Assembly (NCBI GenBank): GCA_963739995.1
Contig: CAVUCH010000017.1
Span: 186,001 to 250,000 of the forward strand
DNA length: 64,000 bases
Origin: CAVUCH01 sp963739995
GTDB taxonomy: Bacteria; Acidobacteriota; Vicinamibacteria; Vicinamibacterales; JAENWD01
Direction of reading: 5' to 3'
The notes beneath the pieces were generated by a model that saw nothing but the letters and a program-made list of their open reading frames with translations, did not search any database and was not told where the DNA came from. Positions 10,070-18,410 of this stretch are shown here, in pieces. Position 1 is the first letter of the stretch. Each line of letters starts with the position of its first letter. Both the position numbers and the translations under genes were made by a program.

Positions 10070-10910
10070 TCAGCGGTCCCTCCGTCCGACGATACCCGCC
10101 ATCATCCGTCCAGACACCTCGCCCTCGCGCGCGCGGATCACAGCGAGCGGCGTGACAAGCTGCGGAAGCTCGCCGTGCTCTAGCAGGTGCGCGCGGCTCG
10201 TGGGGCGTCCGCGGGCGGCCTGGTCCACCGTGAACGTCTCGTAGAACAGCAGACCCCCGGGCGCGACGGCGCCTACGATGGCGGGCATCACCGGGCGATG
10301 AAGATAGTTGAAGACCAGCACGAGGTTGAAGACACCCTGTGGAATACCCGGAGCGCCGCGCTCCAGGTCCTCGACCGCCGCATCCACCTCGAGGTGCCAC
10401 CGCTCGGCGAGGGCGCGCAGCGTCTCGATGCGGCCGGCATCCGCATCGATTGCGCGGACGTGGAATCCGGCCGATGCGAGCAGCAGCGCGTGCCGCCCGC
10501 GGCCGCACGCCACGTCCAGCGCGGTTCCTCCGCGTGGCAGGAGGTCCGCGTTGGCGAGCAGCCAATCCGACGGCCCGCGCACCTCGCCCGGTGCCGAACC
10601 TCCGCGGTCCGGTCCACACGGCCATACCGCCCCTCATGTTGAGCGCCGGCATGCCCGCCTCGCCCAGCATCGTCGCGGCACGCTGGCTGCGCACGCCGTG
10701 CTCGCAGACAACGAGGACGGGTCGGCCGTCCGCCGGAAGCACCGCGGGCGCCGAGACAATCAAGTCCACCGGAACGAGCCACGCGCCCGGGATGTGGCCA
10801 AGCTGCTCGTACTCCGCCGGGGTGCGCACATCGACCACCAGCGTCTCCCCCGCAGCAACGAGGCGTTCGGCTTCCGCCACGCTGACATCGCGAACAATCG
10901 ACGGTGGCAC
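10070..10910 (-). CDS. Rhodanese domain joined to a SAM-dependent methyltransferase, probable frameshift
   Basis: The first part (GTG at 10910, GGAG just upstream) is a rhodanese domain: VVDVRTPAEYEQLGHIPGAW, with the active-site loop CEHGVRS. The second part, 10070-10582, is a class I methyltransferase (ALDVACGRGRHALLLA, a TehB-like motif I; then VFNYLHRPVMPAI). The rhodanese frame meets no stop of its own and runs on as low-quality shadow sequence. Dropping one base near 10605-10615 joins MAVWT to DRGGSAPGEVRGPSDWLL and gives a single protein of about 280 residues. The alternative is two overlapping genes with a GTG start at 10582 for the methyltransferase, but that leaves the rhodanese without a stop. 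Rhodaneses transfer sulfane sulfur; the methyl acceptor is unknown. Confidence 0.75.
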
Positions 10911-10985
10911 GGCTCCCAGCGTACAACAACGGGCGGCGCAGACCTCGAGCGTTCCGCCGTTTAGCGCGTGATAACGTCTCCACCC

Positions 10986-12119
10986 ATGCAATCGTTCGAC
11001 GTCGCAATCGTGGGGCTCGGCGCCATGGGGAGCGCCGCCGCCTGGCACCTGGCCGAACGCGGTCTTCGCGTCCTCGGGGTGGACCGGTATACGCCGCCGC
11101 ACCATTACGGCTCCTCTCACGGCCATGCGCGCATCATCCGTGAGGCCTACTTCGAGCATCCGCAGTACGTGCCGCTCGTGCAACGTGCGTACGCATTGTG
11201 GGACACGCTCGCTGCCGCCAGCGGCACCGATCTCCTGACGCGGACAGGGGGCCTGATGCTGGGACCGCAGGACGGGCAGCTCGTCTCGGGTGCAATGCGC
11301 AGCGCGCAGCTGCACCAATTGCCGTATGCGCTCTGGACGGCGGCGGAGGTCCGCGAGCGCGTGCCCGCGCTGAAGCCAGCGGACGAAATGGTGGGCCTGT
11401 GGGAGCCGCGCGCCGGCGTCCTCTTTCCGGAGCGCTGCATCGAGACGATGCTCGGCGCCGCCGCCGGGCGCGGGGCAGAGCTCCTGTACGAAACCACGGT
11501 TACGGGCTGGGAGACAGACAGCGGCGGCGTGACGGTTGCCACCAGGGCTCAGGACTACCGCGCCGGACGCCTGGTTCTCGCAGGCGGGCCCTGGATGCCG
11601 GAGCTGCTGCCGAAGCTTCGGCTCCCCCTGACGATCGAGCGGGCCGTGCAGCACTGGTTCCGCCCGTTGCCTGATGAAGGCCTGAGCAGTCCGGACCGCT
11701 TGCCGATCTTCATGATTGAGTACGCGCGGGACAGGCTCCTGTACGGTCTCCCAGACACGGGCCGGGGCGTGAAGATCGCGACACACCACGAGGGCGAGCG
11801 AACGACGGCGGATACGGTGCGGCGTCGGGTGGGCGAAGATGAGCAGCTCGAGATGCAGGCGCTGGTGCAGCGGTGGTTGCCGCGCGTCGCCGGTCCCCTG
11901 ACAGAGTCGACCGTCTGCCTCTACACCAACACGCCAGACCAGGACTTCATCCTCGACTACCACCCGGCGCACCGCCGGGCGATCATCGCGAGTCCGTGTT
12001 CCGGCCACGGGTTCAAGTTCGCGAGTGCCGTCGGCGAAATCCTTGCGGATCTGGTCATGGAGCAGACGCCCCGCTTCGACCTCTCCCCCTTCCGGGCGGC
12101 GCGCTTCAAACCATCCTGA
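10986..12119 (+). CDS. Monomeric sarcosine oxidase / N-methyltryptophan oxidase family flavoenzyme
   Basis: 377 residues from ATG 10986; a GTG at 10968 is a less likely start. The N terminus has the dinucleotide fold VAIVGLGAMGSAAAWHL, and SSHGHARIIREAY is characteristic of this family. The cysteine that carries covalent FAD in monomeric sarcosine oxidase is conserved in VCLYTNTPDQDFILD, and the GHGFKF motif near the C terminus is intact. The predicted reaction is oxidative demethylation of a secondary or tertiary amino acid with oxygen, giving formaldehyde and peroxide. Whether sarcosine, N-methyltryptophan or another N-methyl amino acid is used cannot be settled from sequence. The gene diverges from the rhodanese-methyltransferase gene with 75 bases between starts. 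Confidence 0.92.
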   Translation: MQSFDVAIVGLGAMGSAAAWHLAERGLRVLGVDRYTPPHHYGSSHGHARIIREAYFEHPQYVPLVQRAYALWDTLAAASGTDLLTRTGGLMLGPQDGQLVSGAMRSAQLHQLPYALWTAAEVRERVPALKPADEMVGLWEPRAGVLFPERCIETMLGAAAGRGAELLYETTVTGWETDSGGVTVATRAQDYRAGRLVLAGGPWMPELLPKLRLPLTIERAVQHWFRPLPDEGLSSPDRLPIFMIEYARDRLLYGLPDTGRGVKIATHHEGERTTADTVRRRVGEDEQLEMQALVQRWLPRVAGPLTESTVCLYTNTPDQDFILDYHPAHRRAIIASPCSGHGFKFASAVGEILADLVMEQTPRFDLSPFRAARFKPS

Positions 12120-12139
12120 GAGGCGCTGAAACGGTGTTC

Positions 12140-12161
12140 CGCCGGGACTGACGTCCCGGCG
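12140..12161. repeat. Short palindrome CGCCGGGAC-TGAC-GTCCCGGCG
   Basis: A perfect 9-bp inverted repeat with a 4-base TGAC centre, 20 bases after the sarcosine-oxidase stop. There is no T-run, so it is not a convincing intrinsic terminator. It resembles the other hairpins of this window with a CTGAAG-like centre (19870, 38651, 58101). Confidence 0.7.
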
Positions 12162-12333
12162 CCACCTGGAGTCGATCGATGAGAGCCCGCTCGCGGCGTC
12201 AACGACGAAGCGATGACGGGCGGACCTGCATCGTCGACGGGACCGTCTGCTATCCTTGGACGTCGGGCATGCGGTGAGAGCGAGCCCGGCTGCACGACAC
12301 CAGCCAGTCCCAACGGAGCACGGTCGCCCCTCC

Positions 12334-13737
12334 ATGCCCGCACAGCGTCTCGTCATCAAATTCGGCGGCACTTCCGTCGGCAGCGGCCAGGCGATCGCGA
12401 GTGCCGCGGGCATCGCGGCTGACCTCCGGCGGGCCGGCCACCCGGTCGTGGTTGTGACCTCCGCGATGAGCGGCGTGACCGATGCGCTGCTCGGCGGAGC
12501 CGCCGCAGCTGTGCGCGGTGAACGTGTCCACGTCCGCGAGCTGGCCGAGACGTTACGCGCGAAACATCATGCGGCGGCGGGCGAGCTTGCGCTCACCGAT
12601 GGTGAGCGCGCCGTCGTGCTCGACCCGATCGACGGGCGGCTGACAGAGTTCGCCGTGCTCTGCGATGCGCTGGCGGTGCTCGGCGACGCCTCGCCTCGCG
12701 CGCTGGATGCCGTCTCGTCGCTCGGCGAGCGCATGAGCGTTCACCTGCTGGCGGGCGCCCTTCGCAAGCTGGGGACACCTGCGGTGCCGATCGATGCGGC
12801 GGAAATCTTACGCACGGACAACGCGTTCCAGTCGGCCGCGCCCGACTCGCTCGAGACTCGCCGGCTCACACAGGGGACACTGGAGCCTCTGCTCACCGAG
12901 GGCATCGTGCCGGTCATCACCGGCTTCATTGGCGCCACCGTGGAAGGTGTCGTGACGACGCTGGGCCGCGGTGGCAGCGATTACAGCGCCGCCATCATCG
13001 GCGCCGCCATGGACGTGGACGAGGTGTGGATCTATACGGACGTGGACGGTGTCATGACGGCGGATCCGCGTGTCGTGACCGACGTGCGGACCCTCGACAC
13101 GCTCTCGTACCGCGAGATGTCGGAGCTGGCCTACTTCGGGGCCAAGGTGCTGCACCCGAAAACGGTACTCCCCGCCCTCGAACGCGGCATTCCGATTCGC
13201 ATCCGGAACACGTTCAACCCGGCCCACCCGGGCACACTCGTCGTCGGCAAGTCGGATGATCCCGTCGCCGTGTTCAAGGGCGTGACGGCGGTTCGCCACC
13301 AGAGCCTCGTCACGATCGAAGGACGCGGGATGCTCGGCGTACCGGGCATCGCGGCACGCGCATTCGGCAGCGTCGCACGTACCGGCACCAGCGTGTCGAT
13401 GATCTCGCAGGCCTCCTCGGAGCAGAGCATCTGCTTTCTCGTGCCGCAGGACGCGTCATCCAACGTGCTCGATACCCTCCGGCGGGAGTTCGAGCACGAG
13501 CTCGCACGGCGCGACATCGAGAGCATCTGGTCGCTCGACGAGGCCGTCATCGTCACGGTGGTTGGCGCAGCGATCAAGCAGACGCCCGGCGTGGCGGGCC
13601 GCGTCTTCGGTGCGCTCGGGCTGATGGGCATCAACGTGATTGCGATTGCGATGGGCTCTTCGGAGTGCAGCATCAGCCTGGTGGTCGAGGCGAAGGATGC
13701 GGAGCACACGGTCAAGTGCCTGCACACGCTGATCTGA
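12334..13737 (+). CDS. lysC: Aspartate kinase
   Basis: 467 residues from ATG 12334, where the amino-acid-kinase domain starts (VIKFGGTSVGSGQAI). GRGGSDYSAAIIGAA and VDGVMTADPR mark the substrate and ATP sites. Two C-terminal ACT domains follow, one at about 320-390 (VTIEGRGMLGVPGIAARAF) and the second ending in GINVIAIAMGSSECSISLV. It phosphorylates aspartate, the first step to lysine, threonine and methionine, and the ACT domains imply feedback inhibition. No homoserine dehydrogenase domain is fused, so it is the monofunctional form. An intrinsic terminator follows at 13798. Confidence 0.96.
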   Translation: MPAQRLVIKFGGTSVGSGQAIASAAGIAADLRRAGHPVVVVTSAMSGVTDALLGGAAAAVRGERVHVRELAETLRAKHHAAAGELALTDGERAVVLDPIDGRLTEFAVLCDALAVLGDASPRALDAVSSLGERMSVHLLAGALRKLGTPAVPIDAAEILRTDNAFQSAAPDSLETRRLTQGTLEPLLTEGIVPVITGFIGATVEGVVTTLGRGGSDYSAAIIGAAMDVDEVWIYTDVDGVMTADPRVVTDVRTLDTLSYREMSELAYFGAKVLHPKTVLPALERGIPIRIRNTFNPAHPGTLVVGKSDDPVAVFKGVTAVRHQSLVTIEGRGMLGVPGIAARAFGSVARTGTSVSMISQASSEQSICFLVPQDASSNVLDTLRREFEHELARRDIESIWSLDEAVIVTVVGAAIKQTPGVAGRVFGALGLMGINVIAIAMGSSECSISLVVEAKDAEHTVKCLHTLI

Positions 13738-13797
13738 CCCGCTCCAGGCAGGATCCCGACCTGGCCTCGCTGGGTGTTTCATTGTCCTTTCCGGTTG

Positions 13798-13819
13798 AGG
13801 CGGCCGCGGCCCGCCTTTT
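13798..13819 (+). terminator. Intrinsic terminator after the aspartokinase gene
   Basis: AGGCGG (13798-13803) pairs with CCGCCT (13811-13816) around a 7-base loop, followed by TTT. The stem is short but GC-rich and is correctly placed 60 bases after the stop. Confidence 0.6.
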
Positions 13820-13894
13820 GCTCGATGTTCGCCCACTACGCTGATCCAAAGTAACGGGTTGCCTGATAGTGGGTACCCGCGAGAGAGGTGGGGC

Positions 13895-14689
13895 ATGTGC
13901 ATCATTGGCGGCCGACTCGCCGCCAGGATCCTGACCTGGCTTTCACCGACGGGGGAAAATCAGAACCTCGACGGTCGTGCCTACCGCAACCGAAGCAAAC
14001 TCGAAGTCCTCTTCGGTCGGGAGTTCTTCGACGAGATTCGGGGCAAGACGGTGATCGACTTCGGGTGCGGTGTCGGCGACGAAGCGATCGAGATGCTTCA
14101 TCGCGGCGCCGCCCGGATAATCGGCCTGGACGTGCGGGAGAAGTTCCTGAACGACGCGCGCGAAAAAGCCGCGGCGGCCGGCCTGTCGCACCGCGCGGTG
14201 TTTGCCAAGACCGCCGACGAGCCGGCCGACGTAATTCTGTCGCTCGACGCCTTCGAGCACTACGACGACCCGGCGGCGGTGCTCAACAGCATGGCCCGTT
14301 GCCTGAAGCCCGGCGGCAAAGTTGTGATCTCTTTTGGCACGACGTGGTACCACCCATACGGCGGCCACAACTTCGCGGTGTTTCCGTGGGCGCACCTGCT
14401 GTTCACCGAACACGCGATGCTCACGTGGCGCAAGCAGTTGCATCCGGCCGAGACGGCCCGCACCATCGAAGAGTGCGGCCTCAACAAGATGACCATCCGG
14501 CGCTTCGAACGATACGTCGCCGACAGCCCGTTCCGGTTCGACCGGTGCGAAATCCGTGCGATCAGGCGCGCGCGTCTGCTCTGGACGCCGCTCACACGGG
14601 AGTTCCTCACGTCGTTGATTCTGGCGAGGCTCGAGCTCCGGTCGGCGGGTCAGGAAGCGTCCGCGATCAGCCCCGCCGTCGCGGTGTAA
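13895..14689 (+). CDS. Class I SAM-dependent methyltransferase
   Basis: 264 residues from ATG 13895, which follows a purine-rich GAGAGAGGTGGGGC. Motif I is VIDFGCGVGDEAIEML, followed by the acidic residue in GLDVREKFLNDAREKA. ILSLDAFEHYDDP corresponds to motif II and CLKPGGKVVISFG to motif III. The short N terminus and C-terminal extension match methyltransferases often found near glycan or lipid modification genes. The neighbouring sulfotransferase is compatible with that but proves nothing. The methyl acceptor is unknown. Confidence 0.85.
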   Translation: MCIIGGRLAARILTWLSPTGENQNLDGRAYRNRSKLEVLFGREFFDEIRGKTVIDFGCGVGDEAIEMLHRGAARIIGLDVREKFLNDAREKAAAAGLSHRAVFAKTADEPADVILSLDAFEHYDDPAAVLNSMARCLKPGGKVVISFGTTWYHPYGGHNFAVFPWAHLLFTEHAMLTWRKQLHPAETARTIEECGLNKMTIRRFERYVADSPFRFDRCEIRAIRRARLLWTPLTREFLTSLILARLELRSAGQEASAISPAVAV

Positions 14690-14747
14690 CTGCGCCGGGC
14701 ACCCTCGCGACCTGCCGAAGATCGCTGTTCGACAATCGAGCGGGCTA

Positions 14748-14868
14748 CTGCGGGCGAACCGAGCGCCTTATAGAAGATCGGATGCGTCCCCTCGAACGAG
14801 ACGCGCCCGCCATTCACCCACGCCCACTCGCCACCGCTGTGTCGCGACATGTAGGTCGACACGAGCGC
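14748..14868 (-). pseudogene. Possible Vps62-like gene fragment
   Basis: An isolated stretch reads VSTYMSRHSGGEWAWVNGGR and then GTHPIFYKALGS, which recalls the S-R-H-S-G-G-E and G-T-H-P-h-h-Y-x-A-h-G-S core of Vps62-like (DUF946-type) proteins. About 40 residues match. The flanking sequence in the same frame is arginine-rich filler and the fragment has no start. It overlaps no confident gene. Best read as a remnant; the family call is from memory of the motif and is weak. Confidence 0.3.
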
Positions 14869-15063
14869 CCCTGCTTCGTCGCCGCAGGACCCGATGTCAC
14901 GCGAGGCGCAGGCGCTCTGGTGCGGGGCTGGTGACCATCGCGCACGCGAGAAGCAGGCCCGCATCATCTCGGCCCGGCAAGGGCTGCACGGTCATCTGGA
15001 TCGTCTGTGGATTCGGCCAGGTCCAACAGCCCCGACAGGAGCGCCGGCCGAGTGCAGGTCTCG

Positions 15064-15330
15064 TCAGCGAACACGTGCCGCCGCCACCCGGAGGTCGCTG
15101 ACCAGGCCGGCCAGTGCGGCCTTTCGGCTCTCATCGTCTGGCGCGCGCAGGATCGACGACGGATGAATGGTTGCGACGACGGCCGGCGCGAACGGCGAGG
15201 TGATGGGCTGACCGCGTTGGGCCATCAGCTTGAACTGCGGGCCGAGGAGGGACTGCGCCGCGGTTGCACCCAGGCAGACCCGGTGGGCGGATTGACTGGA
15301 GGCTGTCGAGGCGGACGCCGCACCGGCATG
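15064..15330 (-). pseudogene. C-terminal remnant of a uracil-DNA glycosylase family protein
   Basis: VCLGATAAQSLLG, PFAPAVVATIHPSSILRA and a terminal DLRVAAARVR match the C-terminal third of UdgX / type 4-5 uracil-DNA glycosylases, including the conserved H-P-S motif. Just upstream, LDSLQSIRP fits the helix that normally precedes VCLGAT but lies in another frame, so one base is missing near 15280. The N-terminal iron-sulfur and active-site regions are absent, and sulfotransferase sequence begins at 15375. This is a truncated, inactive remnant. The stretch 14690-15374 holds only this and the Vps62-like fragment. Confidence 0.7.
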
Positions 15331-15374
15331 CTGGGTCTGCGTGCAAATCGAAAGCCGCGCAGCCAGCATGATCT

Positions 15375-16343
15375 TCATTTCGCAGCGGCTAGCGCGGATA
15401 GACGGCGCAGCAACTTCCTGCCCGGCGGGTGCGCCCGCAGCGAGTACGCTACCCGCCCAGCCGCATACCACATGAGCTGTCGTGTCACGCGTGTTGAAAC
15501 CTGGGCGTCAGCGTAATTCAGCCGCTGAAGCGCTTTGCCCATCAGCAGAGTCATGAGCCAGTTCTCCTCTGCGGTCAGTTCTTCACGCCACGCCTCGAGC
15601 CGTCCCGAATCCAGCTCGGCTTCAGACTTGCCCTTCCACTTCTCCTCCCATTCCGGGACGGAATGGCTGCGAACCGAAGTATCGAACTGCGACTCTTCGA
15701 AGGGAACGCCGACGAACCGATCAATGTCGCCGAGCACGCTCTTCGGACGACGCAGCAAGTCTTCATAGCGGACGCGAATGAACTGTTGCGGATAACGTTG
15801 TTCGAACCGCAACGTTCTGGCGGCGTTGCGTCGCCACAAGAGCGACAGCGTGACGATGTCGCTGCGGTACCAGCCCAATTTCAGAGCCGATTGCACCGCG
15901 GCGCGACCGTCTCGGACGATGCATACGACACGCGCACCTGGAAACCACTCGATGATCTGCGGCACGAACTCGAGGTGACCCGGCGTCTTTTCGCCGGGCC
16001 GCGGCTTTCCTCGGTCAGCGGCGTACTGTTCCAGCGCTGCCTGCAGCAGATTCGGCAGGTTGGCCGGATATTGACGAAAGCGATTCAGCACGGTGGACGG
16101 CTCGAGGCCCGCATCCTGCGCTCGTCGATTCCTGAAGAATTCGGTGATCAACGGTTCGTGCCCGACAGGGTGACGAGCGCGCTTCAGATGACGCCTGAAG
16201 TGGCCGAAGAAGTGAGTTTCTGGAGGTATGGCAATACGACTATGTCGGTCCAGGAGCACCGCCAGAAGCGTTGTGCCAGATCGTTGGCTGCCCACAACGA
16301 ACACAGGCTGGAATGCAGTAGTGTCATCCGGGCTGTTCAGCAT
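15375..16343 (-). CDS. Sulfotransferase family protein
   Basis: 322 residues. The PAPS 5'-phosphosulfate loop is FVVGSQRSGTTLLAVLLDRH near residue 16, and the 3'-phosphate binding segment is VVCIVRDGRAAVQSALKLGW near residue 145. RVRYEDLLRRPKSVLGDI is the usual third motif. Proteins of this type move sulfate from PAPS onto a hydroxyl or amine of a sugar, lipid or small molecule; the acceptor is unknown. It is bounded by gene remnants on its 3' side and by 300 bases without a gene on its 5' side, so it looks like a mobile or recently rearranged patch. Confidence 0.88.
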   Translation of the reverse strand: MLNSPDDTTAFQPVFVVGSQRSGTTLLAVLLDRHSRIAIPPETHFFGHFRRHLKRARHPVGHEPLITEFFRNRRAQDAGLEPSTVLNRFRQYPANLPNLLQAALEQYAADRGKPRPGEKTPGHLEFVPQIIEWFPGARVVCIVRDGRAAVQSALKLGWYRSDIVTLSLLWRRNAARTLRFEQRYPQQFIRVRYEDLLRRPKSVLGDIDRFVGVPFEESQFDTSVRSHSVPEWEEKWKGKSEAELDSGRLEAWREELTAEENWLMTLLMGKALQRLNYADAQVSTRVTRQLMWYAAGRVAYSLRAHPPGRKLLRRLSALAAAK

Positions 16344-16639
16344 CCTGAGTACCTACATGTGCGAAAGGCTGTGAACGGCGTGCTTCGGCCGAGTGGTTAC
16401 AGTTTCAGAGCCTGCACACAGCGTTTCCACCGGATTGCGGCGTCCACCATTTTCCCTCATCGGGGCTGACAACAGCGGTCCCTTCACAAGCTGAGCCTTC
16501 TCGGCCTCGTGCAATTGTGGCAGGGCGGCGCGTTGGAAGTCTTCCGGTTTCGCACTCGCACGGCCGCCCGCCGGCGGCGGCCCGGCGCCGGCGCGCCGCC
16601 ACTCAGGCCTCTTCCCGTTCGCGGTAATCTAGCCACCTG
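16344..16639. other. Intergenic region, nothing recognised
   Basis: About 300 bases between the divergent sulfotransferase and hydrolase genes. Open frames here are arginine-rich shadows. No hairpin with a T-run and no repeat shared with other spacers was seen. Presumably it holds both promoters. Confidence 0.5.
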
Positions 16640-17370
16640 GATGCCCAAAGAACTGAAGGTGCGGCTCGAGGGCGGCGGTGACACGTCGGTCCTGCGGTAT
16701 GACACTGAGAATCCAGCGTGCGCCGGTGCTCGTGCTGGCCCCCGGAGCAGGCGCCGGTCAGCGGAGCCCGTTCATGACGGCCTTCGCCGAGGCCATGCAG
16801 GCTCGCGGCGTCACGGCAGTGACCTTCGACTTCCCGTACATGCGGGCAGGCCGCCGCACTCCCGATCGCGCGCCGGTTCTCGAGGCCACCTGGCGGACGG
16901 TCATCGAGGACCTCACGACCGGCGATCCTTCGCCGCCAGCCGTGGTGATTGGCGGCAAGTCGATGGGCGGACGGATTGCGTCGCACGTGTTGAGCGACCC
17001 TTCACGGCCGCTCCCCGACGTCGTCGGTCTGGTGCTGCTCGGATACCCGCTGCACCCGCCCGGACAGCCGACCCGGCTGCGGACCGCGCATCTGCCCCAG
17101 CTCGCGACGCCCACCCTGGTTGTCCAGGGCTCCGATGACACGTTCGGCACCGAGCAGGAGGTGCGTGGGGCGTTTGCCGTGGTGGCCGCGGCGGTCGACT
17201 GGCTGATCGTCCCCGGCGGCGATCACTCGCTGAAGGTGCCGCGCCGCGGCGTGCCGTCCCAGACCGACGTGCTGCAGCATGTCTTCGACACGGTCGCGGG
17301 ATGGGTGCACCGGCGCCGCTCGCTCAGTGCTGCAGACGGGGCCGGGGAAGGACGGTCCTCAGGACATTAG
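16640..17370 (+). CDS. Alpha/beta hydrolase of the Tex30/KANL3 type, one frameshift
   Basis: The ATG at 16640 begins MPKELKVRLEGGGDTSVLRY. The hydrolase core (APVLVLAPGAGAGQRSPFM) lies one frame away. Deleting one base near 16719 joins ENPA to APVLVLAP and gives about 242 residues. The nucleophile elbow is GGKSMGGRIA (serine in G-K-S-M-G), the acid is in VVQGSDDTFG, and the histidine is in VPGGDHSLKVP, so the triad is intact. This family resembles dienelactone hydrolases, but substrates are mostly unknown. If the frame break is real, a start at 16678 or 16699 would still give an almost complete enzyme. It converges with the LuxR-type regulator, 6 bases apart. Confidence 0.82.
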
Positions 17371-17376
17371 TCGCGG

Positions 17377-18132
17377 TCAGGATGTCTTGGAGCGACGTCC
17401 GCGGACAGCGCCCTGTGCGGGCACCCGGTGGTCGGCCCTGTCACGACTCGGTCGCGCGGCCGTCGAGTTCTGCGGACTCTGTGCGAGGCCGTGGCTGAAT
17501 GCGTACAGCACCAGCTCCAGACGATCCGAGAGATCCAGCTTGTCCAGAATCGAGCTGACGTGGTTGCGGACGGTCGCTTCGCTGATGAAGAGCCGTTCGC
17601 CGACTTGTCGATTCCGCAGCCCTTCCGCGATGCAGCTGATGATCTCGCGCTCGCGCCTGGTGAGCGTCGCCACCTTCGACGCTTCCTGGGCGTCCTCCGA
17701 CCGGAGCCGCACGAGTCCGCTCACGATCGCGGCCAGGTCGTACCGCGCCAGCCACAGCTCACCCGCGTTCACCTTGCGAATGGCCTTGAAGAGGACCTCG
17801 GGCTCATGTTGTTTGTGGACGATGCCTGCCGCCCCGGCACTGATCGTGCGCGCGTGAGCTTGCGGATCGATGACGGACGTCAGCCCGAGAACGCGCGCAC
17901 CGGGTATCCGGGTTACGAGATAACCAACCGCACCCTCGGCGCCCATCTCGGCCGAGTCGAGGTTCACGAGCAGGACGTGCGGGTGCAATTCAGGCAGCAG
18001 CGGCTCAGCCGTGGACACATCCTCAGCCTCGCCCACGACGGCAAATCCCTGCTCAGCGGCAATGAGCGAAGACAACGCCCGCCGCAACAGCGTCTGGTCG
18101 TCAACGAGGAAGAGGTTGATGGTGCCTGCCAC
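17377..18132 (-). CDS. LuxR/NarL-type response regulator with altered phosphorylation site
   Basis: 251 residues: an N-terminal receiver (INLFLVDDQTLLRRALSSLI), then a LuxR-type helix-turn-helix (LTRREREIISCIAEGLRNRQ, ISEATVRNHVSSILDKL). The acidic pair DD is present and the conserved lysine is in VHKQHEP, but the strand that should end in the phosphoacceptor aspartate reads HVLLVNLDSAEMG, with asparagine at the phosphoacceptor position. The receiver may therefore be phosphorylation-independent, or may use the aspartate two residues later. A basic tail of about 35 residues follows the DNA-binding domain. No sensor kinase is adjacent. Confidence 0.88.
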   Translation of the reverse strand: MAGTINLFLVDDQTLLRRALSSLIAAEQGFAVVGEAEDVSTAEPLLPELHPHVLLVNLDSAEMGAEGAVGYLVTRIPGARVLGLTSVIDPQAHARTISAGAAGIVHKQHEPEVLFKAIRKVNAGELWLARYDLAAIVSGLVRLRSEDAQEASKVATLTRREREIISCIAEGLRNRQVGERLFISEATVRNHVSSILDKLDLSDRLELVLYAFSHGLAQSPQNSTAARPSRDRADHRVPAQGAVRGRRSKTS

Positions 18133-18410
18133 TGCTCGCCCTCAGGACCGCATTCGTTCTGTGGTCACCGACATGGCACCCAGAAAACGCTGCAAGGAAC
18201 GTGCATGGCCGGCAGAAATGCACGACCTCGACATGCCCGGGCGCAGTTGGAAACGGAACGCTACCTGGGCACGACACCCACCTCTTTTGTGCCTCCTCTG
18301 CCATTGCTCGAACGTCTTCTCGAGCTCCGTGCTCGGCTTGGGGTAAATGTCGCGCCTTGCCGGCGGGGCACCTCCGCGCCCGCGGTGCGACGCCGGTCTT
18401 TCACCACGGG

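Noticed and set aside
9966..12413. An open frame of 815 codons on the minus strand across the ABC exporter, rhodanese and sarcosine-oxidase genes
   Set aside because: Only the rhodanese part (about 10600-10910) looks like protein. The rest is arginine/proline-rich and antisense or out of frame to well-recognised genes; high GC makes such frames common.
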